A stretch of DNA of 5,078 bases from Acidobacteriota bacterium. GTDB taxonomy: Bacteria; Acidobacteriota; Blastocatellia; Pyrinomonadales; Pyrinomonadaceae. Shown here one piece after another: positions 1 to 3,759 of the stretch. The first letter of the stretch is position 1. Each line of letters starts with the position of its first letter. The stretch lies in contig JAHEEZ010000252.1 of assembly GCA_024640445.1 (NCBI GenBank), forward strand, positions 1 through 5,078, given 5' to 3'. A model generated the notes under the pieces. It was not told where the DNA came from. It ran no database searches and saw nothing but the letters and a program-made list of their open reading frames with translations. Both the position numbers and the translations under genes were made by a program.

Positions 1-177
1 AACTACGCGAACTCTGCGAACGTCTACGACAGCCTCGGCGAGGCCTACGAGAAGAACGGACAAAGAAGCAAAGCGGCTGAAAACTACAGAAGGGCCGTGG
101 AACTTGCGAGAGCCGCGGGAGACACCAGATCAGAGGCGATCTTCAAGGGGCGTCTCGAGCGCCTGGAAAACGATTGA
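1..177 (+). CDS. C-terminal end of a TPR-containing protein (5' partial)
   Basis: Frame 1 is open from the left edge to a TGA at 175-177, giving 58 visible residues; the start lies outside the window. Residues about 5-38 fit one tetratricopeptide repeat: the small/large helix pattern of SANVYDSLGEAYEKNGQ is followed by a second helix, KAAENYRRAVELAR. A short charged tail (RLEREND-like, ending LEND) follows. TPRs are helical hairpins that mediate protein contacts. A single terminal repeat of this wording (SANVYDSLGEAY) is often found at the C-terminus of secreted serine hydrolases and esterases in Acidobacteriota and Bacteroidota. That is family knowledge, and the catalytic part is not visible here, so no enzyme is assigned. 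The gene converges on the DinB-like gene, with 47 bp between their stop codons and no clear terminator. Confidence 0.85.
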   Translation, partial: NYANSANVYDSLGEAYEKNGQRSKAAENYRRAVELARAAGDTRSEAIFKGRLERLEND

Positions 178-224
178 AGATCGGCTGATTCTGCGAACTT
201 GATCTGATCCGCTACAAGCACGGC

Positions 225-761
225 CTACGCTTCCCCTGCCACACACTTGAGGACTTTTCGTATCTGCTTCGTATGCGCGTCCAGATGCGCGATCCCCATT
301 TCGACAACCTGCGGAGCGTTTATCGGTCCGGCGACCGGATGCTTAAAGACGGCTTCGTTCAATTGCGCCGGGTCGCATTCTTCGATATATCGTCGGAGCC
401 AGTCCTGGCTCTCATCCCACCGGGAACGAAGATCCGACAGATCGCCGCCGCCCTTGGGGATCATCGTTCTTGAAGGCACTTTCACCCTGATGCGTCCCAG
501 GACGAGCATCACGACCTTGAGCATCAGTTTGTTCTTAAAGGTCCGGTCATATCTTTTCATCTCCGCCGGTTCAGGCAGGCCCATCAGGACTTCCCTTTCC
601 GCGACGACCAAATGCTCAACGATCTCGATCACTGACCAACCGGTCTCTCCTGGTGCGGCAGCAAGAACCCCCGGATCGAAACCCGCAAGTTCGTTGAGAA
701 GCGAATTCCGCCTGGATTCGAACTCCTTTACCTTCTCAGCGATCTCAGTATTCATCTTCAC
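225..761 (-). CDS. DinB-like (DinB_2/DUF664-type) four-helix putative metalloenzyme
   Basis: The 178-residue protein has the size and layout of the DinB/YfiT-like superfamily, a four-helix bundle that binds a divalent metal through three histidines. The family pattern is visible: GWSVIEIVEHL supplies H50, and near the end AHLDAHTKQI supplies H159 and H163 (HxxxH). Many members are thiol (bacillithiol, mycothiol or glutathione) S-transferases or are uncharacterised. The substrate cannot be read from the sequence. There is no signal peptide, so it is probably cytoplasmic. The 5' end is ambiguous: the longest start is a GTG at 761 without a clear Shine-Dalgarno, and an ATG two codons later (755) has GGTGA only 2 nt upstream. 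It begins 9 bp after the deoB stop and is probably the last gene of the same operon. The stop is TAG at 225-227. Confidence 0.85.
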   Translation of the reverse strand: MKMNTEIAEKVKEFESRRNSLLNELAGFDPGVLAAAPGETGWSVIEIVEHLVVAEREVLMGLPEPAEMKRYDRTFKNKLMLKVVMLVLGRIRVKVPSRTMIPKGGGDLSDLRSRWDESQDWLRRYIEECDPAQLNEAVFKHPVAGPINAPQVVEMGIAHLDAHTKQIRKVLKCVAGEA

Positions 762-770
762 CGGGTTAGG

Positions 771-1940
771 TCAGATCTGATCCAGAAAGCTCTCGCCAGC
801 TGTGATGGTAAATCCAAAATTCTCTGCTATTGTCTGGCCGATGTCCGCGAGGGAGCCGCGGGTCCCAAGGTCAACGCCCTGTTTCGCGTTCTTACCGAAA
901 ACAAGTAGAAGCGCGTACTCGCGAGTGTGGTCCGTTCCGCGGAAGGTGGGATCATTTCCATGGTCAGCGGTGATGATCAAGAGGTCGTCATCCTTCATCG
1001 CAGCTTCGATCTCCGGAAGCCGCGAATCGAAATACTCGAGGGCCTTCGCGTAGCCTTCCACATCACGGCGATGGCCGTAGAGCATGTCAAAGTCAACGAG
1101 ATTGGAAAAGATGAGTCCGGATGAATCCTCTCCCAAGGCCTCGATCGTCCGATCGATCGACTGAGCATTGTTCTTTGCTGTCAGGTCCTTCGTCACACCA
1201 ACCGAGTCGTAAATGGAGGCTATCTTCCCTATGGCGACAACGTCGAGACCTCTCGCCGAAAGTTCGGGCAAAAGATTTCCCTCCGGCGGAGGAACGGCGT
1301 AATCGTGCCGGTTCTCTGTACGTTTGAAGTCAGCGGAACCATTGCCGACGAACGGTCTGGCGATAACCCGCCCTACACGATGCTTACCATCCAGGAGGCC
1401 TCTCGCGGTTTCGCATATTTCATACTGCCGTTCGATCGGGATGACGCCCTCGTGCGCCGCGATCTGGAATACGGAATCCGCCGACGTGTAAACGATCGGC
1501 TTTCCCGTTCGGACGTGTTCTTCGCCAAGTTCCTTTATGATCTCGGTGCCGGAAGCGGTGACGTTCCCCAGAATGCCCGGCACTCCGGTTCGGCCTATGA
1601 ATTCACTGATGACATCGTCAGGGAACCCCTTCGGATAAGTGGGGAAAGCTTTCTCAAGCACAATGCCTGCCATCTCCCAGTGACCCGTGGTGGTGTCCTT
1701 TCCATTTGACCTAAGGGCGCACTTGCCATAGCAGCCATTCGGATGATCGGCACGCTCAAAGTTATTGAATTGCTTTATGTTGCCGAGACCGAGCGCGCCA
1801 AGATTCGGCAACTCGACGCGTCTGGAGGCAAGCACGTGCCCCAGCGTGTCCGATCCGGAATCGCCCCATGCGGCGGCATCCGGCATTTCACCGACGCCAA
1901 CGCTATCCAGGACCATCAAATTGATTCGCCCAAATTTCAT
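771..1940 (-). CDS. deoB: phosphopentomutase DeoB
   Basis: DeoB interconverts ribose-1-phosphate (or deoxyribose-1-phosphate) and the 5-phosphate, linking nucleoside phosphorolysis to the pentose phosphate pathway; it is a cytoplasmic Mn-dependent enzyme of the alkaline phosphatase superfamily. At 389 residues it is full length for the family. Visible motifs: the N-terminal metal site LDSVGVGEMPDA (D12), the phosphorylated-threonine loop KDTTTGHWEM (T85, matching Thr85 of the Bacillus enzyme), SADSVFQIAAHE (D155), then D285 and H290 in DFDMLYGH, D326/H327 in TADHGND and H338 in GTDHTRE. All expected metal ligands are present. The cap domain lies roughly at residues 100-215. The ATG at 1940 is preceded at 7 nt by GAAGGA, which sits inside the last codons of the upstream VWFA gene. 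The gap between the two genes is only 3 bp, so translational coupling is likely. Confidence 0.97.
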   Translation of the reverse strand: MKFGRINLMVLDSVGVGEMPDAAAWGDSGSDTLGHVLASRRVELPNLGALGLGNIKQFNNFERADHPNGCYGKCALRSNGKDTTTGHWEMAGIVLEKAFPTYPKGFPDDVISEFIGRTGVPGILGNVTASGTEIIKELGEEHVRTGKPIVYTSADSVFQIAAHEGVIPIERQYEICETARGLLDGKHRVGRVIARPFVGNGSADFKRTENRHDYAVPPPEGNLLPELSARGLDVVAIGKIASIYDSVGVTKDLTAKNNAQSIDRTIEALGEDSSGLIFSNLVDFDMLYGHRRDVEGYAKALEYFDSRLPEIEAAMKDDDLLIITADHGNDPTFRGTDHTREYALLLVFGKNAKQGVDLGTRGSLADIGQTIAENFGFTITAGESFLDQI

Positions 1941-1943
1941 GCC

Positions 1944-3059
1944 TTAATCCTTCGGGGCGTTGTACCCCTCCCTCGCCCTTACCGCGGCGCCGGATGGTAG
2001 ACCCTTGAGCCTGACCTTGATCTTCCGGTAACCCCCGTCGTGTCTTTCATTTGAGGAGTAGTACCCAAGCGTGTAACTTGTCCCTATTTCCTCTGCCACC
2101 TCCGCGAAAGCCCTCGATGCCTCGCGCAGGTCAGCGGCGGGAAATACTTTGCCTCCGGAACTGCCCGCGAGCTCCTGCATCTCGGATTCCGCCAGCTCGT
2201 ACAGCTTCTTGCTGATATCCAGCCGCGCAAAATCTCTTATTCTGCAAAAATCGAATTCCTTTTCCATCTTCGCGTTTTCCGGAAAGAGTCCGTAATAACG
2301 CCGGATCTGTTCAGGAGAAAATTTTGTGGCGGTTGAGCAATCACCCAGGAGATTCTCTTCAAAGGCGTCCCGCGTGTCGATCATTATGAAAAATGCGGCT
2401 ACGCCCGATGCCATCAGCTTCTTTTTCGCTCTTTCGTAGTTCCAGAAACTGGTCGAATCCACCCCGTCAGTAAGTGCCACCAAAGCCCGGCGCCCGCGAA
2501 AAGCTCCTTCAGCAGGCTTTTCGAATATCTCTTCGGCGACCATCAAGAGGCTGTCGTAAAATGGGGTGCCGTTGCTCTTGCCAACATCAGAAAGCGCATC
2601 CGAAAGCAGATTCCGGTCAGAGGTCAGCGGAGACACGATCTCGCTGAAGACCTCGACCCTGCGACCGTCTGTCCTTTGATCGTAAGCCACAATCGCCACA
2701 CGGTCGCCGGCCCTCAAAGATCTGATGAACAGATCGGCGGCCCTTACGATCAATTGCAGGTCCGCCCTGGTGGAGCCTGAAGTATCGAGAAGGAGCGCTA
2801 CCTCGAACGGGGATTCAGTCGTCGAAAAACTGGCTATTTCCTGCGGCTTTCCGTCTTCAAGGACCTCGAAATTAGAACTCTTGAGGCCGACAATGGGCTT
2901 ACCGGATTGATCAGTGACGATAACCGGCACGTCAACAAGCTGGGTCTCGATCTTCAAGACCTCGTCGGCGGGCGGAGGGGGAGTGTCGACTTGCGGCAAC
3001 GCAGTAATGGCGGCCGCGACAAGCAGGAACGTGGCAATAATTAAGGAGCGAAAGTGCAT
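1944..3059 (-). CDS. exported VWFA-domain protein of the acidobacterial (TIGR03436-like) type
   Basis: This 371-residue protein begins with a signal peptide (FRSLIIATFLLVAAAITA, residues 3-20), so it is exported. A short Pro-rich linker and a beta-rich segment (about 38-80) are followed by a von Willebrand A domain (about 86-230). The MIDAS metal-binding residues are intact: D92, S94 and S96 in LDTSGS, T165 in NGTPFYDS and D198 in ALTDGVDS. The C-terminal section SGGKVFPAADL (301-311), TSYTLGYYSSN and VRAREGY is characteristic of VWFA-related proteins abundant in Acidobacteriota. VWA domains usually bind protein partners through a metal ion; the partner is unknown. Residues about 235-285 look like an insertion with two cysteines (C241, C272) that could form a disulfide. 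The start ATG at 3059 has no good Shine-Dalgarno, but the signal peptide begins right there. It is probably the first gene of the operon with deoB. Confidence 0.92.
   Translation of the reverse strand: MHFRSLIIATFLLVAAAITALPQVDTPPPPADEVLKIETQLVDVPVIVTDQSGKPIVGLKSSNFEVLEDGKPQEIASFSTTESPFEVALLLDTSGSTRADLQLIVRAADLFIRSLRAGDRVAIVAYDQRTDGRRVEVFSEIVSPLTSDRNLLSDALSDVGKSNGTPFYDSLLMVAEEIFEKPAEGAFRGRRALVALTDGVDSTSFWNYERAKKKLMASGVAAFFIMIDTRDAFEENLLGDCSTATKFSPEQIRRYYGLFPENAKMEKEFDFCRIRDFARLDISKKLYELAESEMQELAGSSGGKVFPAADLREASRAFAEVAEEIGTSYTLGYYSSNERHDGGYRKIKVRLKGLPSGAAVRAREGYNAPKD
1948..1953 (-). promoter_or_regulatory. ribosome binding site of deoB, embedded in the VWFA gene end
   Basis: Read on the minus strand this is GAAGGA, 7 nt before the deoB ATG at 1940. 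It overlaps the penultimate and last sense codons (K370, D371) of the upstream gene. The good spacing supports the chosen deoB start, and the embedding suggests that translation of deoB depends on ribosomes finishing the VWFA gene. Confidence 0.75.
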
Positions 3060-3061
3060 CG

Positions 3062-3081
3062 GGTTCGAATTTTAGCGAACC
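3062..3081 (-). repeat. inverted repeat just upstream of the VWFA start codon
   Basis: Perfect 6-bp arms GGTTCG (3062-3067) and CGAACC (3076-3081) flank an 8-nt AT-rich spacer. The nearer arm is 2 nt from the ATG at 3059, where a Shine-Dalgarno would be expected but none is seen. In RNA it would form a small stem-loop over the ribosome landing site; in DNA it could be an operator. Six-bp arms can occur by chance, so function is uncertain. Confidence 0.4.
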
Positions 3082-3084
3082 ACA

Positions 3085-3113
3085 ATAATAGCAGATATTC
3101 GGCCATCGGGAAC
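3085..3113 (-). promoter_or_regulatory. weak candidate promoter for the VWFA-deoB-dinB operon
   Basis: On the minus strand a TATTAT (3085-3090) resembles a -10 box (TATAAT, 5 of 6) and lies 25 bp upstream of the VWFA ATG. The hexamer 17 bp further upstream (3108-3113, GTTCCC) is a poor -35. If it is used, the leader would be very short and would begin around the 3062-3081 inverted repeat. Support is only the -10 match and the position. Confidence 0.25.
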
Positions 3114-3151
3114 AGGTTGCCGTTTCCATTGTGTTCGGTACCCAAGCAAAT

Positions 3152-3165
3152 TGCCGACCTCGGCA
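3152..3165. repeat. 14-bp dyad TGCCGA-CC-TCGGCA
   Basis: Perfect 6-bp arms TGCCGA and TCGGCA are separated by 2 bp. The spacer is too short for a stable RNA loop, so if functional it would more likely be a binding site for a dimeric regulator. It lies about 93 bp upstream of the VWFA start. I do not recognise a known regulator consensus, and a match of this size can arise by chance. Confidence 0.35.
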
Positions 3166-3180
3166 GGCCGAAGGATCTTC

Positions 3181-3231
3181 AGTTCAGATCGTCTTCAAGA
3201 TGAACCTGAACTCTTCATCTTGAAAGCGATC
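3181..3231. repeat. long hairpin with loop complementary to its own flank
   Basis: An 11-bp perfect stem pairs TTCAAGATGAA (3194-3204) with TTCATCTTGAA (3214-3224) around a 9-nt loop (3205-3213). It is extended outward by a 5-bp stem, GATCG (3187-3191) with CGATC (3227-3231), across two unpaired or wobble positions. In addition, loop bases CTGAACT (3206-3212) are exactly complementary to AGTTCAG at 3181-3187, just before the hairpin, which would permit a pseudoknot or an alternative fold. No T-tract follows on either strand and no gene ends here, so it is not an ordinary terminator. Strand and role are unknown: a structured RNA, an untranslated-leader element or a small repeat-element remnant are all possible. 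Confidence 0.6.
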
Positions 3232-3492
3232 CCTCGATCGATATTGTTACTTTCCTGAGCTCTTTCTTGCCACATCTAGAATTTAATGCAACGGGAAATC
3301 CCCGCATACAGAATCTCAGAGACTTCGCTGATTCGACTGTTGCCAATTTCTGGTCTGGTTGAAAACGATCTCGGCTGAGAAACTGAATCAGGAAATATCC
3401 GACCTAGAATACTCGAAGTCCCGCGACTCCCTGGCCTCGACTTTTTCAAACGACAGGAACAATGTGAACTAGTCTGAAAATTGGGTAAGACC

Positions 3493-3506
3493 ATTTCACG
3501 TGAAAT
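3493..3506. promoter_or_regulatory. perfect palindrome ATTTCACGTGAAAT, parS/NBS-like
   Basis: The 14 bp read identically on both strands. The inner 12 bp TTTCACGTGAAA match the core of the ParB site parS (GTTTCACGTGAAAC as a 14-mer), while the outer A and T match the Noc-binding site (ATTTCCCGGGAAAT). It thus looks like a hybrid of the two. It directly abuts a candidate -35 box at 3507, so an ordinary operator for a dimeric regulator is an equally good reading. The palindrome is certain; its binding protein is not. Confidence 0.45.
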
Positions 3507-3535
3507 TTGCAATTTACTTCATGTGCGCTTACAAA
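3507..3535 (+). promoter_or_regulatory. weak candidate promoter (distal) for the P-domain gene
   Basis: TTGCAA (3507-3512) and TACAAA (3530-3535), each 4 of 6 to the sigma-70 consensus, are separated by exactly 17 bp. Use of this promoter would give a leader of about 215 nt containing the hairpin at 3580-3619. It touches the palindrome at 3493-3506, which would then be well placed to control it. The evidence is consensus matching only. Confidence 0.25.
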
Positions 3536-3579
3536 TGAGGTACAGTAGATATCAAAGCAAAAATTCGTAGGGTTCGGAA

Positions 3580-3619
3580 ACGCCTTCAAGGAGACTAGTT
3601 CAAGTTGCCCTTAAGGCGT
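3580..3619 (+). repeat. stem-loop upstream of the P-domain gene
   Basis: Arms ACGCCTT (3580-3586) and AAGGCGT (3613-3619) pair perfectly. After a single bulged C (3587) the stem continues with AAGG (3588-3591) against CCTT (3609-3612), giving 11 bp around a 17-nt loop. It lies about 140 nt before the start codon and has no T-tract after it. It could be part of a structured 5' leader; I do not recognise a known riboswitch class. Confidence 0.45.
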
Positions 3620-3682
3620 CGCCCTTCATGGAGCGGGAAACGGGAGTAGAATCTTGTAGCACCGATGAAGTGTCGAACAATC

Positions 3683-3713
3683 TTGTCGTTGTATCTGACG
3701 TACGCTTTAGAAT
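3683..3713 (+). promoter_or_regulatory. candidate proximal promoter of the P-domain gene
   Basis: TAGAAT (3708-3713) matches the -10 consensus at 5 of 6 positions and is preceded by TTGTCG (3683-3688) at a rather long 19-bp spacing. The -10 lies 46 bp before the ATG at 3760, leaving room for a leader of about 40 nt with the strong Shine-Dalgarno. It is better placed than the distal candidate at 3507-3535, but the spacing is not ideal. Confidence 0.35.
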
Positions 3714-3745
3714 TCGGAGATTAGATCATCTTTTTTAGAAGCATT

Positions 3746-3753
3746 GAGGAGGG
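3746..3753 (+). promoter_or_regulatory. strong ribosome binding site of the P-domain gene
   Basis: GAGGAGGG contains the full GGAGG core (3748-3752), 7 nt before the ATG at 3760. This is the best Shine-Dalgarno in the window. It fixes the start, since a basic N-terminus and hydrophobic export segment follow at once. Confidence 0.85.
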
Positions 3754-3759
3754 AGAAGA

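Larger units (their letters stand above)
3060..3759. other. 700-bp divergent intergenic region, no convincing gene
   Basis: This region separates the start codons of the VWFA gene (minus) and the P-domain gene (plus), so it should hold the promoters of both. It is visibly more AT-rich than the flanking genes. The only long open frames have no family resemblance, no Shine-Dalgarno and no plausible protein composition. It holds several inverted repeats, listed separately: 3062-3081, 3152-3165, 3187-3231, 3493-3506 and 3580-3619, plus a bare 8-bp palindrome TCGATCGA at 3234-3241. I see no recognisable feature in 3242-3492. Confidence 0.7.

Noticed and set aside
178..224. Possible bidirectional terminator between the convergent TPR and DinB-like genes
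   Set aside because: Only a weak 5-bp pairing (AGATC 178-182 with GATCT 201-205) across an 18-nt loop, and no T-tract on either strand.
247..780. 177-codon open frame on the plus strand, antisense to the DinB-like gene
   Set aside because: It is a shadow of the minus-strand gene: the protein is Ser/Arg/Pro-rich with no family resemblance, while the opposite strand shows the intact DinB histidine pattern.
201..783. 10-bp direct repeat GATCTGATCC at 201-210 and 774-783 flanking the DinB-like gene
   Set aside because: It is short, the second copy overlaps the deoB stop codon region, and there are no other signs of a mobile element, so it is best treated as coincidence.
1305..1709. 134-codon open frame on the plus strand inside deoB
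   Set aside because: Antisense shadow of a fully conserved DeoB; no Shine-Dalgarno and no recognisable motif.
3060..3082. GGTTCGAATT, resembling a tRNA T-loop
   Set aside because: The 5-bp T stem does not pair, there is no acceptor or anticodon arm in reach, and the stretch is better described as a simple inverted repeat.
3276..3512. 78-codon minus-strand open frame in the intergenic region
   Set aside because: No Shine-Dalgarno and a Ser/Arg-rich composition without family resemblance. It overlaps the palindrome at 3493-3506 and the AT-rich regulatory region.
3715..3740. T6 run at 3731-3736 as a possible terminator
   Set aside because: No stable GC-rich stem precedes it, and it lies just upstream of the Shine-Dalgarno of the P-domain gene, where a constitutive terminator would make no sense.
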